Part shown: positions 7,391-15,664 of the stretch, one piece after another | How the letters are laid out: every line of letters starts with the position of its first letter | Position numbering within the stretch: the first letter of the stretch is position 1 | DNA from: Phyllobacterium phragmitis | GTDB lineage: Bacteria; Pseudomonadota; Alphaproteobacteria; Rhizobiales; Rhizobiaceae | Direction: 5' to 3' | NCBI RefSeq assembly: GCF_002980495.1 | Contig: NZ_PVBR01000011.1 | Span: 105,865 to 169,864, forward strand | Length of the DNA: 64,000 nt | Notes under the pieces: generated by a model | What the model was told of the DNA's origin: nothing | What the model saw: only the letters and a program-made list of their open reading frames with translations | Database searches by the model: none | Program-made: the position numbers and the translations under genes

Positions 7391-9498
7391 TGCCGGTCAC
7401 CAACACGTCCGTGTGGAACACGCTCGCACCCCGCAATATGGAGCTCGGACCGCAGTCCGGCTCGACGAAGATCCTGACCCACTGGCGGCTGATCAAGGGG
7501 GACGATGATATCGTCTGGCTCATCCTCGACAGAGCCAATGAAAGCACGAATACCCTGTCGGAAGCCGTCCTTGCCGAACTCGATACGGCGCTTGGCGATG
7601 TCGCGGGCATGGGTGCCAAGGGCCTGGTCATCCGTTCTGCCAAAAAAGCCGGATTCATCGCCGGTGCCGACATCCGCGATTTCAGGGGCGTGACCGACAT
7701 GCGCGAGGTCGAAACGCGCATGACGCGGGCGCACGAGATCGTCGATCGCCTGGCGGCTCTCGATATCCCGACGGTCGCCGTCCTCCACGGACATTGCCTC
7801 GGCGGCGGGCTCGAACTCGCTCTCGCCTGCAAATACCGCATCGCCGTCGGCGACGCCAAGCTCGGCTTCCCCGAAGTGCTGCTTGGCCTGCATCCGGGGC
7901 TCGGCGGCACATTCCGTCTGACGGCGCTGATCGATCCCATCGAGGCGATGACGATGATGCTGACGGGAAGAACCGCGCATGCGAAAAAGGCTAAGGCGCT
8001 TGGCCTCGTCGATGCGGCGATCGAGGAGCGCCATGTCGAGAACGCTGTGCGAGCGGCGGTTTCAGGCGCGATGAAGACCCGCCGCGGAAGCCTCAAATCC
8101 CCTGTTTTCGGTTTCCGGCCGGCACGGCAGATCGCTGCCCGCCAGATGCGGGCCCAAGCGGAGAAACATGCGCCGAAGCAGCATTATCCCGCGCCCTATC
8201 GCCTCATCGATCTCTGGGAAGAGCATGGCGGTGATGCCAAGGCGATGCAAAAGGCCGAGATAAGATCGTTTTCGGAACTGCTTGTCGGCGACACCGCGCA
8301 GAACCTCATCCGCGTCTTCTTCCTGCACGAAAAGCTGAAAAGCTCCGCCAAGGGCGAAAGCGGCATCCGCCATGTCCATGTCATCGGCGCCGGCATGATG
8401 GGTGGCGATATCGCCGCGTGGTGCGCCACGCGCGGCCTGTCGGTGACGCTCGCCGACCTCGACCGCAATGCCGTCGCCAGGGCCATCGGTCGCGCGGCCG
8501 AGTTCTACGAGAAAAAGCTCCATTCAGGCATCGAGCGGCGCGACGCACTCGACCGACTGATGCCCGATTTTGCGGGATCAGGAATTGCCAAGGCGGACCT
8601 CATCATCGAGGCTGTAGCGGAAAACACTGACATAAAACGCCGGGTCTTCGACGCCATCGCACCAAAAATGAAAAAGAACGCCATTCTTGCCACCAATACG
8701 TCGAGCATTCCGCTCGAAGTGCTGCGCCAGGATTTGCCGTTCGCGGACCGTCTGGTCGGCCTGCATTTCTTCAATCCTGTCGCCAAGATGGAATTGGTCG
8801 AGATCGTCGCGCACGATCAGGCAAGCCAGGCGACACTCGACAGGGCCCGCGCTTTCTGCGGCACGATCGGCAAATTGCCCGCACCGGTGAAAAGCGCGCC
8901 GGGCTTCCTCGTCAACCGGGCACTGACGCCATATCTGGTGGAGGCTTTCGTCATGCTGGATGAAGGGACCGCCAAGGAGACGATCGACCGCGCCGCAAAG
9001 GATTTCGGCATGCCCATGGGGCCGATCGAACTTGCCGACCGCGTTGGGCTCGACATCTGCCTCGAGGTCGCCCGCATGCTCAAGGAGAAGCTCGACGAGC
9101 CCATGCCGGAAATTCCGGCATGGCTTGTCCAAAAGGTCGAGAGCGGCGAGACCGGTCGAAAGGCTGGCAAGGGGCTCTACATCTATGACGACAAGGGCAG
9201 GCCGAAAAAGGCATCCGATGCGGCTGCCCCAAGCAACGAAATGGCCGATCGCCTCGTCCTGCCGATGCTCAACACCTGTATACGCTGCCTGCGCGAAGGC
9301 ATTGTGGAAGACGACGACACGCTCGACGGCGCCATGATCTTCGCCACCGGCTTTGCGCCGTTCCGCGGCGGCCCCATCCATTACGCCCGCACCCGTGGTG
9401 CTGCCGATATCGTGGCGGCGCTGCAGCGGCTCGAGCAGCAGCACGGCCCCCGCTTCGCGCCCGATGAGGGCTGGAACACACTCGGCACAAACGCCTGA
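7390..9498 (+). CDS. fadJ: Fatty acid oxidation multifunctional protein (enoyl-CoA hydratase / 3-hydroxyacyl-CoA dehydrogenase)
   Basis: This 702-residue protein has a crotonase domain (residues about 35-240; HGHCLGGGLELALACKYRIA and LGLHPGLGGT), an NAD-binding domain (about 330-510; HVIGAGMMGGDIAAWCATRG, and FFNPVAKMELVEIV) and two C-terminal 3-hydroxyacyl-CoA dehydrogenase domains. It hydrates 2-enoyl-CoA and then oxidises the 3-hydroxyacyl-CoA. Length and order match FadJ/FadB alpha subunits. The start at 7390 is coupled to the thiolase stop. The pair should form a cytoplasmic beta-oxidation complex. No dedicated acyl-CoA dehydrogenase or synthetase gene is adjacent. Confidence 0.88.
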   Translation: MPVTNTSVWNTLAPRNMELGPQSGSTKILTHWRLIKGDDDIVWLILDRANESTNTLSEAVLAELDTALGDVAGMGAKGLVIRSAKKAGFIAGADIRDFRGVTDMREVETRMTRAHEIVDRLAALDIPTVAVLHGHCLGGGLELALACKYRIAVGDAKLGFPEVLLGLHPGLGGTFRLTALIDPIEAMTMMLTGRTAHAKKAKALGLVDAAIEERHVENAVRAAVSGAMKTRRGSLKSPVFGFRPARQIAARQMRAQAEKHAPKQHYPAPYRLIDLWEEHGGDAKAMQKAEIRSFSELLVGDTAQNLIRVFFLHEKLKSSAKGESGIRHVHVIGAGMMGGDIAAWCATRGLSVTLADLDRNAVARAIGRAAEFYEKKLHSGIERRDALDRLMPDFAGSGIAKADLIIEAVAENTDIKRRVFDAIAPKMKKNAILATNTSSIPLEVLRQDLPFADRLVGLHFFNPVAKMELVEIVAHDQASQATLDRARAFCGTIGKLPAPVKSAPGFLVNRALTPYLVEAFVMLDEGTAKETIDRAAKDFGMPMGPIELADRVGLDICLEVARMLKEKLDEPMPEIPAWLVQKVESGETGRKAGKGLYIYDDKGRPKKASDAAAPSNEMADRLVLPMLNTCIRCLREGIVEDDDTLDGAMIFATGFAPFRGGPIHYARTRGAADIVAALQRLEQQHGPRFAPDEGWNTLGTNA

Positions 9499-9609
9499 TC
9501 GTCTATCCCACGGTCAAGACCTGACAGCGGAACATTTTATCACGCCGTTGGTTTGGCCAAAGGAGTGGATGCCGGTTCAAACAGTGACCGTATTTTCGTC
9601 ATATCAGCG

Positions 9610-9699
9610 ATGCGCGTGCTGGACGTGCTCTCGCTTATCGGCATCGCATTGGCCAGCGCCACCGTGTTCCTGCTCGACCCCTGCGCCAAGCTCCGGTGA
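9610..9699 (+). CDS. Possible 29-residue membrane peptide
   Basis: A short frame, MRVLDVLSLIGIALASATVF and nine more residues, would encode a single hydrophobic helix followed by a short polar end. It lies between fadJ and the end of the convergent permease gene. There is no strong ribosome-binding site, so this may be chance; it is listed because the composition is membrane-like. Confidence 0.2.
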   Translation: MRVLDVLSLIGIALASATVFLLDPCAKLR

Positions 9700-9743
9700 T
9701 CGATGCATCGCTGGTCGATCGGCCCATTATGAAAGGGATATCG

Positions 9744-10790
9744 TCAAACTGCCCTCCCGACTCTAGCCCTATAGAGAATGAAGGCAAAAGCCGGCGCACC
9801 GAACAGCGCAGTCACCACACCGATCGGCAATATCTGCTGCGGGACGATGATCCGCGACATGATATCGGCAAGCACCATGAATATCGCCCCTGATATCGCC
9901 GATGCCGGGATCAGCCGCAGATGTCTGGGCCCGACGAGGAAACGGGCCGCGTGCGGAATAACCAGTCCGACAAAACCGATCGAACCGACGATGCTGACCA
10001 TCGTCGCAGTCATGATGGAAGTCAGCCCCAGGAGAACGATCCTCACCCGGGCAACCGGAACGCCCAGCGCCACAGCGGCACCCGTCCCGAAGGTCAAGGC
10101 ATCGAGCGCCCGCGCATGCAACATACAGGCGAGAAAGCCGCCGATCGCAACCGGCGCCGCCATATAGACGTCCGGCCAGCGAACGCCGCCAAGGCTGCCC
10201 AGAAGCCAGAACATCACGCCGCACGCCTGTTCCGCATTGGCTGATGTCGTGACGATATAGGATGTGAGCGCATTGAAGAGTTGCGAGCCGGCGACGCCTG
10301 CCAGGATGATCCGGTCATGACTACCGCCCGAACCCACAGCGAGGATGGAGACCAGGGCAAAGGCGCCGACGGCACCCGCGAAGGCTCCGCTCGACAAGGT
10401 GAGTACACCATGGCCGAGACCAAGGATCATCACCGCCACCGCACCCGTTGAAGCACCTGCGGAGATGCCGAGCACATAAGGCTCAGCCAGGGGATTGCGC
10501 AACAGGGCCTGCAGGATGACACCGGAAAGCGCCAGCGCCGCTCCGCAACTGGCGGCAACGAGCGCGCGGCTCAGGCGATAGTTCCAGATGATGCCCTCTT
10601 GGATGTCGCTGAGCTCAAAGCCCATGCCGAACATTCGATTGGCGATGACCTTGAAGGTCGTCGTCAAAGGAATCGTCATCTCGCCGATGGAAATCGCCAT
10701 GGCAATGCAGATGACAAGGGTTGCGATCAACAGGACGGCAAGCGAGGCCTGCATGCCTCGCCTCCCTCTATGCATGGAATGAAAGCTCAA
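9744..10790 (-). CDS. FecCD-type ABC transporter permease (cobalt/cobalamin-type uptake)
   Basis: This 348-residue inner-membrane permease has about ten helices. Family hallmarks are GVILQALLRNPLAEPYVLGI, SAGASTGA and GFVGLVIPHAARFLVG, the last being the ATPase-contacting loop. It is cotranscribed with the binding-protein gene: a TTG start at 10790 overlaps that stop (TTGA), with an in-frame ATG at 10775 as an alternative. A cobalamin riboswitch heads the operon. FecCD permeases need a FecE-type ATPase, yet none follows in the 245 bp before fadJ ends. Substrate is probably cobalamin, cobinamide or a cobalt chelate; a riboswitch-controlled CbtJKL system of this kind is known in Sinorhizobium. 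Confidence 0.82.
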   Translation of the reverse strand: MSFHSMHRGRRGMQASLAVLLIATLVICIAMAISIGEMTIPLTTTFKVIANRMFGMGFELSDIQEGIIWNYRLSRALVAASCGAALALSGVILQALLRNPLAEPYVLGISAGASTGAVAVMILGLGHGVLTLSSGAFAGAVGAFALVSILAVGSGGSHDRIILAGVAGSQLFNALTSYIVTTSANAEQACGVMFWLLGSLGGVRWPDVYMAAPVAIGGFLACMLHARALDALTFGTGAAVALGVPVARVRIVLLGLTSIMTATMVSIVGSIGFVGLVIPHAARFLVGPRHLRLIPASAISGAIFMVLADIMSRIIVPQQILPIGVVTALFGAPAFAFILYRARVGRAV

Positions 10791-11833
10791 TCTGCCAGTC
10801 CGAATGTCTTGATGCCATGAGCAAGCGCCTCGATCCCGTCGATGGTGCGGATCGTCGGGTTCATCGACTGCGCATCCATCATGACGAAATGCTTCTTCCC
10901 GACCGCATCGAGATGGCTGGTGACGGGATCGGTTTCGAGAAATTTGATTTTCACGGCCGGGTCATCGGCGGCATAGCGACGCCGATCCATTTCCGCGATA
11001 ACGATCACCGCAGGATCTTTGCCGACGATCGTTTCCCAACTGACGAGCGGCCATTCCTCTTCCGTGTCGATCACGTTTTTCGCACCAAGAGCCTGCAGGA
11101 TATAGGCGGGCGCGCCGTTTTTACCCGCAACGAAGGCATCGCCGCGAACGTCCTTGCTGGAAAACCAGAAGACGACAGGCAAACCCGCCGTCTTGCTTCC
11201 GGCAACCGAGGCGATAGCATCTGCCTCGCGCTTCTTCAGATCGGCCACCAATTGCTCGCCGCGCTCGTTGACATCGAATATCTGCGCCAGTTCGCGAATT
11301 TCCTGGTAAACCAGTTCCATCGTGAATCGCTCTTTTCGGACCCCGTCACCACCACCGGAATTGTCCTTGGCGACGCAATCCGCGGGAGAGATATAAGTCG
11401 GGATACCGAGCTCGGAGAACTGCTCGCGCGTGCCGACCGCGCCATTCTGGCCGACATCCCATTCGAACTGGACGGCAACGAGATCCGGTTCCTGGGCGAC
11501 GACCGATTCGAAGCTCGGGCTGTTGTCCGAAAGCCGTTTGATCTTTTCGTTCTGGCTCTCGAACCCTTTGAGGACAGGCCCCACCCAGACGGCGGTTCCA
11601 ACTATTCTGTCGGAGAGACCGAGCGACAGCAGGATTTCCGTGCTGCTCTGGCCGATCGTGACGGCTCTTTCGGGTGGTTTTTCGAACGTGACCGAAACGC
11701 CGCAATTGTCGAGCGTCAGCGGATACGCAGTGCGTTCTGCGGCATTGCCGATCGAAGCGCTTCCTGTGACGCCTAGAACGATCGCAACGGCGAAAGCGAC
11801 CCCTCGGGCACGCTTTTGAATGGAGTTTTGCAT
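10787..11833 (-). CDS. FecB/BtuF-type ABC transporter substrate-binding protein
   Basis: This 348-residue protein has an N-terminal signal peptide (about 31 residues, ending near ASIGNAA) followed by the two-lobed helical-backbone binding fold of metal-chelate binding proteins. Recognisable pieces are PPERAVTIGQSSTEILLSLG, SFESVVAQEPDLVAVQ and LQALGAKNVIDTEEEWPLVS. It should deliver ligand to the FecCD permease encoded immediately downstream. Upstream lie a 31-codon frame and a cobalamin riboswitch, so expression should fall when B12 is plentiful. That points to cobalt, cobalamin or a corrinoid rather than a siderophore, but the ligand is inferred only from the riboswitch. Confidence 0.82.
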   Translation of the reverse strand: MQNSIQKRARGVAFAVAIVLGVTGSASIGNAAERTAYPLTLDNCGVSVTFEKPPERAVTIGQSSTEILLSLGLSDRIVGTAVWVGPVLKGFESQNEKIKRLSDNSPSFESVVAQEPDLVAVQFEWDVGQNGAVGTREQFSELGIPTYISPADCVAKDNSGGGDGVRKERFTMELVYQEIRELAQIFDVNERGEQLVADLKKREADAIASVAGSKTAGLPVVFWFSSKDVRGDAFVAGKNGAPAYILQALGAKNVIDTEEEWPLVSWETIVGKDPAVIVIAEMDRRRYAADDPAVKIKFLETDPVTSHLDAVGKKHFVMMDAQSMNPTIRTIDGIEALAHGIKTFGLAD

Positions 11834-11937
11834 GGTTTTCCCCAGATGGCTTGATAATTTGAATGTGCGACGCTGACACGAACCGGCGCGATCCTGACGA
11901 ATGCAGCGAGCAAACGGGAATGGATGCAGCGCCGGTG

Positions 11938-12033
11938 TCAGCCGGAGGCCGGCCCCGACATGGGCAATGATTGATCAAGCGGATGGAAAACGAGCGAAAG
12001 AAGCCGGTCTACCCGGCTGAAAGACTTGGCCAT
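11938..12033 (-). CDS. Small 31-residue frame between riboswitch and binding-protein gene
   Basis: An ATG at 12033 is preceded by GAGGAGACATC, an excellent ribosome-binding site, and opens a 31-residue frame (MAKSFSRVDRLLSLVFHPLD and eleven more). It is the first translatable frame after the cobalamin riboswitch and ends 104 bp before the binding-protein gene. The peptide is unrecognised, mildly amphipathic and without a clear membrane helix. It may be a leader peptide or a small protein whose start region the riboswitch directly masks. The ribosome-binding site is the main evidence. Confidence 0.45.
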   Translation of the reverse strand: MAKSFSRVDRLLSLVFHPLDQSLPMSGPASG

Positions 12034-12079
12034 GATGTCTCCTCTACGGGCAACCCCGCCCGTGAAAATGGATTTCGAC

Positions 12080-12275
12080 TTCGACGGCAGGTCTCCTGGC
12101 TCACGGATATCTGCTCCACATCTGCCTTCCCGCCGGTTCGTTGAAGAACCCGGCAGTGGCATGACATCCCAAAGAGAAAGGATGTCACAACGACGTTCGG
12201 CAATCCGCTTACAGTTGCGGGGGCAGCCACGGTCTTGGTCCCGATTGGGTCGTCCGCACCGTGTTCCCTATTAAT
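12080..12275 (-). promoter_or_regulatory. Cobalamin (adenosylcobalamin) riboswitch
   Basis: On the minus strand the segment has the ordered conserved elements of a B12 riboswitch: a 5' element TAGGGAACACGGTGCG near 12270, the core GGCTGCCCCCGCAACTGTAA, and the 3' B12-box AGCCAGGAGACCTGCC at 12086-12101. It is followed within 50 nt by a strong ribosome-binding site and a 31-codon frame, then by the FecB/FecCD genes. Regulation is probably translational, since no clear terminator follows. This is the most secure RNA element in the window. Confidence 0.9.
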
Positions 12276-12528
12276 CCCCTGGAAGTCATTCTTCGGGGAA
12301 CCGTCACCACGTTCTTAGGCCCGACGGAAGGCTGCCGTCAAGATGAAGCTCTCAGGACAATTTCACCTCATCATACAGTCCACCACATCAGCATCGCCAC
12401 AGAATTTCATCTCGCCGTCTGGCTCCGATCAATACCGCTCGATCGCACGATGAGCCTTGTAACGTAATAACATATCGAGTCAAGTTCATTCTCGTGGCTG
12501 ACTGGAGAGAGCCTGTCAGACGCTCCGC

Positions 12529-12720
12529 TCAACCTGAAACAGCAAGCTCCGTTTCACGATCGAACAGATGAACGCTTTTGGGAGAGATGTTGAGGAGAAT
12601 GGCGCTGCCCCTTTCCACGCCCGCATCCAAGGCAAGGCCATCCTCGACCGACGCGAACGACGTTGCCAAACAGCGCCGGCTCGGCGTGATCCTGCATCCA
12701 TACTCGGCTCTGGAACCCTA
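12529..12720 (-). pseudogene. C-terminal relic of a sugar-type (CUT1) ABC ATPase
   Basis: Read leftward, the segment encodes RGSAILLNISPKSVHLFDRE followed by TELAVSG and a stop. This closely fits the extreme C-terminus of MalK/UgpC-type ATPases. Just upstream, in another frame, MQDHAEPALFGNVVRV resembles the preceding TOBE region, so at least one frameshift separates them. The nucleotide-binding domain is gone. It is not the missing ATPase of the FecCD transporter, whose family has a different C-terminus. Confidence 0.55.
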
Positions 12721-13017
12721 CACGGGCCGAAACGCCTCATGAATCGGCTAAGCCGTTCGATCAAACGTACCCAATATGTGGATATTTCCACGATCCTGAT
12801 CTTTCGCCACATTGCCCAGGCTGTTGGTTTGACAGCCGAGGCCCGGTGCCCCCGCCCCCAACTCTAACCGGGCCTCGTCATGCTCACACCATGAATGGCC
12901 GGCTGAAGCCACCGCATACTTTGCCGGGCGCCATTTCAATCCTGCTCATAAGCCTACCACCCAATGGCTTTCTACTTCTGCGGAGGAACAAAGTCGCGCA
13001 CAGCAGGTTACGAAAAG

Positions 13018-13059
13018 CACCGGCAGCTTGTGAAACACACCAAGCCAAGTCTGCCGGTG
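13018..13059. repeat. Inverted repeat, 9-bp arms
   Basis: CACCGGCAG at 13018-13026 is perfectly inverted as CTGCCGGTG at 13051-13059, with 24 bp between. It lies at the left side of a run of hairpin-forming sequences in a gene-free stretch. Confidence 0.45.
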
Positions 13060-13074
13060 TTGGCACGCGAGACA

Positions 13075-13165
13075 TAGAGCGCCACGCATCCCATTGGATG
13101 CGCAAAGGACGCTCTAACATCTTGAAATGCTGCATAGTTTCATCCTCAAATCGGTTCCGATTCAA
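13075..13165 (-). repeat. Palindromic intergenic repeat of rhizobial/Brucella type
   Basis: Outer arms TAGAGCG (13075-13081) and CGCTCTA (13110-13116) enclose inner arms CGCATCC (13085-13091) and GGATGCG (13096-13102) with a 4-nt loop. A further hairpin, AATCGG-TT-CCGATT, lies at 13149-13162. The overall pattern, read leftward, resembles the repeated palindromic element that is dispersed between genes in Rhizobiales genomes. The general resemblance is from memory; copy number in this genome is unknown. Confidence 0.55.
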
Positions 13166-13175
13166 GGAACTGTGC

Positions 13176-13205
13176 AGTAGCCGACAGAGAGGCTTATCGG
13201 CTACT
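13176..13205. repeat. Hairpin, 9-bp perfect arms
   Basis: AGTAGCCGA (13176-13184) is perfectly inverted as TCGGCTACT (13197-13205), with a 12-nt loop. No T-run follows on either strand, so it is not an obvious intrinsic terminator. Confidence 0.5.
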
Positions 13206-13219
13206 ACCCGTCTCTCATC

Positions 13220-13263
13220 AGGCCCGACGACAATGGTCATACCCTCTCGCTGTCGTCGGGCCT
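13220..13263. repeat. Hairpin, 13-bp perfect arms
   Basis: AGGCCCGACGACA (13220-13232) is perfectly inverted as TGTCGTCGGGCCT (13251-13263), with an 18-nt loop. It is the strongest hairpin in this gene-poor stretch and has no adjacent T-run. It could end a transcript factor-independently or be part of a structured RNA or repeat element. Confidence 0.5.
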
Positions 13264-13353
13264 ACACGTTCAACTTCAGGACGCGATGAAGACGCTGTTG
13301 ACATTTCGTTAATAATACTATTTATCTCTCGCAACTTCTTGGGGGGTATTGCA

Positions 13354-13467
13354 ATGAACGAAGCAAATGACCGGGTACTGAAAGACCTGCTGTTGTGGCT
13401 GAGCTATGCCAGCGTCTTTGTTGTGATCTGCATTGCGGTGAATGAGCTGCGTGGCGCCATCGTCTGA
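13354..13467 (+). CDS. Small single-helix membrane protein, 37 residues
   Basis: A GGGGGG tract 8 nt before the ATG opens a 37-residue frame. It has a polar start (MNEANDRVLKDLLLWL), a hydrophobic helix (SYASVFVVICIAV) and a short polar end. The architecture is that of a small inner-membrane protein with the N-terminus probably cytoplasmic. No family is recognised. The strong ribosome-binding site and membrane-like composition support it, but it stands alone between repeats and a convergent gene. Confidence 0.45.
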   Translation: MNEANDRVLKDLLLWLSYASVFVVICIAVNELRGAIV

Positions 13468-13546
13468 ATAGATATTGCGGGCGTGATCCGAGCGGTTCCG
13501 TTTCGACACGATCGAAAAATCGGCTCCTACTTTTCCCAGACTCCTT

Positions 13547-13945
13547 TTAGTCCCACCGTCCTTCGAAGAGCGGCTTTACCGGATGCCGCGATTTCACTAT
13601 ACGCAGCCGGCGCACCGTATCGGCATGTCCATAATCGGCGGGATCAGTGTCGAGTTCGATGCCATAAGCTGCCTCCGGGTCTTTCCTGGCGCCCACGAGA
13701 AGAAACTCGGCGCCCTCGAAATTGAGCAATTCCACATCCTCGCGGTCAAAACGCCGGTCTCGGAACTCTTCCTGCAACTTTTCCGGATAGTCTGCCTTGT
13801 CCTGTTCCCGCAGGCCCGCATAGGCTGGGCTGCCTTTCTCCGGATTCTTGACGGAAAGCACATAGCTCGCTTCCGGTGTAATTCTGAAGGTTTTCTGCAC
13901 TTCACCCCTGCGCTCTGAAAGCTCGAGTGATAAGATTAAGTGCAT
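13547..13945 (-). CDS. Hypothetical protein, 132 residues
   Basis: This soluble, acidic protein has no recognised domain. It begins MHLILSLELSERRGEVQKTF and has a charged middle (QDKADYPEKLQEEFRDRRFD) and a beta-rich end (GAEFLLVGARKDPEAAYGIE). Codon use and length suggest a real gene, and I have the impression of similar short proteins in rhizobia, without a known function. It is convergent with the 37-residue membrane frame and stands alone. I cannot propose a role. Confidence 0.55.
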   Translation of the reverse strand: MHLILSLELSERRGEVQKTFRITPEASYVLSVKNPEKGSPAYAGLREQDKADYPEKLQEEFRDRRFDREDVELLNFEGAEFLLVGARKDPEAAYGIELDTDPADYGHADTVRRLRIVKSRHPVKPLFEGRWD

Positions 13946-14200
13946 TTGGCATCCTGGAGCGTGATCACATAGACCCCTCCCCTGCCGGCCGTGCGGCAGG
14001 CTCCGTGCGTTCTCACGGGTTTTGGTTCATAGGAGCCGCCGCGTAGTTTCTACTCTATATCTGCAAGCGTCTGAAACGCTGGCAATATTTGAAACAATTT
14101 GACTCTTTTTCGTGTGAGGCCCACACTTTTTTCGTGCCTAGGCAACTCCAACCATTTTGCGATATCTTGCAGAGCCCGGTATAGCTGAACGGAGAGCGAC

Positions 14201-14461
14201 ATGCCCATAAGAGGTGGCTATCCAGGCCCTGAATCCGCTTATACGAGCGAAGACTGGCGGATCATGCAGGCAGCCTATCATAGAGCCACCGCTCTCCTCG
14301 GCCATGGCCCTGCCCTGGGCAAAAATGCCGATCGGCTCGCCAGAGAAGTGATGCGTCTCTATAATCTCGGATACCGGGATATCGAAGCCTTGGCGTTCGC
14401 CGCCGCAAACATCGAGAACAATCGTAGAGACCAGGACAAAACGAGCGCCGCCTCCGCCTGA
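14201..14461 (+). CDS. Hypothetical protein, 86 residues
   Basis: GGAGAGCGAC directly precedes the ATG. The 86-residue product is predicted largely helical: TSEDWRIMQAAYHRATALLG, then ADRLAREVMRLYNLGYRDIE, then ALAFAAANIENN. The pattern of a short polar N-terminus followed by two or three amphipathic helices looks like a small conserved soluble protein. No function is recognised. It sits beside an ArsR fragment on the opposite strand, in a region otherwise full of relics, but the frame itself appears intact. Confidence 0.55.
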   Translation: MPIRGGYPGPESAYTSEDWRIMQAAYHRATALLGHGPALGKNADRLAREVMRLYNLGYRDIEALAFAAANIENNRRDQDKTSAASA

Positions 14462-14469
14462 TACCGCCT

Positions 14470-14622
14470 CCGAAGGAGAATTGGCTTTCGCGGCCAACCC
14501 GGCTGCAGCTCACCAGACCCGCATTCTCCAGCACGCGAAGGTGCTTGGTGATGGCCTGCCGTGTGATCTCCGTATCCGCTGATAGCTTTGCGCGCGATGC
14601 TTTTCTCGATACGATCAGACAT
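14470..14622 (-). pseudogene. ArsR-family regulator relic
   Basis: Read leftward, SADTEITRQAITKHLRVLEN and AGLVSCSRVGRESQFSF match the recognition helix and wing of ArsR-type repressors. The start (MSDRIEKSIARKA) is in a different frame and the normal first 30-40 residues are missing. The gene therefore has an internal deletion and frameshift and cannot make a working repressor. Confidence 0.6.
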
Positions 14623-14799
14623 ATGCGACTTCCTGGCTGGTTATATGCTGATTATATCATGACAAGATCAGGCAAAAAGCGTAACCATTGCGCTGCCTTT
14701 AATTAAGGCAAAACCGTGGCAAATTGCCCCCCATTTATTAGGGTTGCGATCCACCAATCATTATCGCACAAATTGCAAGCCGGATGTTCCATCGGCGCT

Positions 14800-14840
14800 G
14801 AGGCCCGGCCCCACCCGCAAACACCTCAAAGCCGGGCCTC
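14800..14840 (+). terminator. Terminator-like hairpin
   Basis: GAGGCCCGGC (14800-14809) is perfectly inverted as GCCGGGCCTC (14831-14840) and is followed by TTTCCCCTT. It looks like an intrinsic terminator on the plus strand but has no intact gene directly upstream. It may be left over from a lost gene. Confidence 0.4.
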
Positions 14841-15297
14841 TTTCCCCTTCTCATAGAAACATGGAAATCCTGATTTCAGAGCCGCGGCTGCACCAACCCG
14901 CGACGGACGGAGGCAGCCGGCCCGCTTGCGTGTCGGCAGGCTGTCCGATGACGAAGCTCGCGAAGCTGCTATCGGAAGTTGATTCCCCAGTATAAATACA
15001 ATCTTATACTCTCCACTCCTTTGGAAAATAAAGTAAAAGAAACCAACGGTCGCGCATTGAAGGCATGCTTTTTTGGCTGATCTATCATGAACGTCATCCG
15101 AAGCATGTTGGGCATTGACACAAGAAACACGGTCCGCACGACTGCCCTGCGCCTCGTCGCAACGGCGATCGCGGTTCTCGGCGTTGAAAGTTCATACGAA
15201 TTGGGCCTTGACGGAGAGATCGCCATGGAAATCTCAATGGATTTCTGGGATTTCAATGCATCAACCGTTGGATTCTTCCTACGGCTGGCGCCCATTA
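14841..15297. other. Gene-free stretch
   Basis: No convincing gene is visible. A plus-strand frame beginning at 15087 runs on into the antisense of the IS5 fragment and has no family resemblance. The left boundary of the IS5 fragment appears to lie near 15298. Confidence 0.35.
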
Positions 15298-15584
15298 TCA
15301 GGCTATGGTGCGCAGCAGTCCTTCCTCACGCCAGCGCCAGAAGTATTTCTGAACCGTCGAGAACGGCGGAAAGTCCTTGGGCAGAGCCGCCACGCGCAGC
15401 CGGCCGAGGCCATATACAAAAGCGCGTTCACCACCTCGCGCAGGTCCGTCTTGCGCGATCGGCCAAGCCGCTTCGGCGCTGGCATCATCGGCTTGATCAG
15501 CCCCCATTCAGCATCCGGCATATCGCTTGCGTAGCGGGGGCAACGCCGCTCATAGTGCGGCCGGGTGATTTCAGTCCAGGGCAT
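15298..15584 (-). mobile_element. IS5-family transposase fragment (frameshifted)
   Basis: The minus strand starts [20 protein letters not shown] and continues through [20 protein letters not shown] to [13 protein letters not shown], the N-terminal DUF4096-type domain of IS5-group transposases. The reading then shifts frame and continues [20 protein letters not shown] before the similarity ends. The DDE catalytic part is absent. It is a truncated, inactive insertion-sequence end. IS427-type elements can use a frameshift naturally, but not at this point in the domain. Confidence 0.72.
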
Positions 15585-15664
15585 CGTGATCTCCATCAAA
15601 TCTCGCAAATCCGACGGAATCACAACCTGCTGAAATCACTCAACTCTTTTTGGAACGGACACTG

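Noticed and set aside
12529..12720. The ABC ATPase relic as the missing ATPase of the FecCD transporter
   Set aside because: Its C-terminus (SPKSVHLFDRE) is that of sugar-type MalK/UgpC proteins, whereas FecE-type ATPases are shorter and lack this TOBE end.
12884..13240. A 118-codon minus-strand frame in gene-poor DNA
   Set aside because: It runs through several perfect inverted repeats and resembles no protein family; repeat DNA explains the sequence better than a gene.
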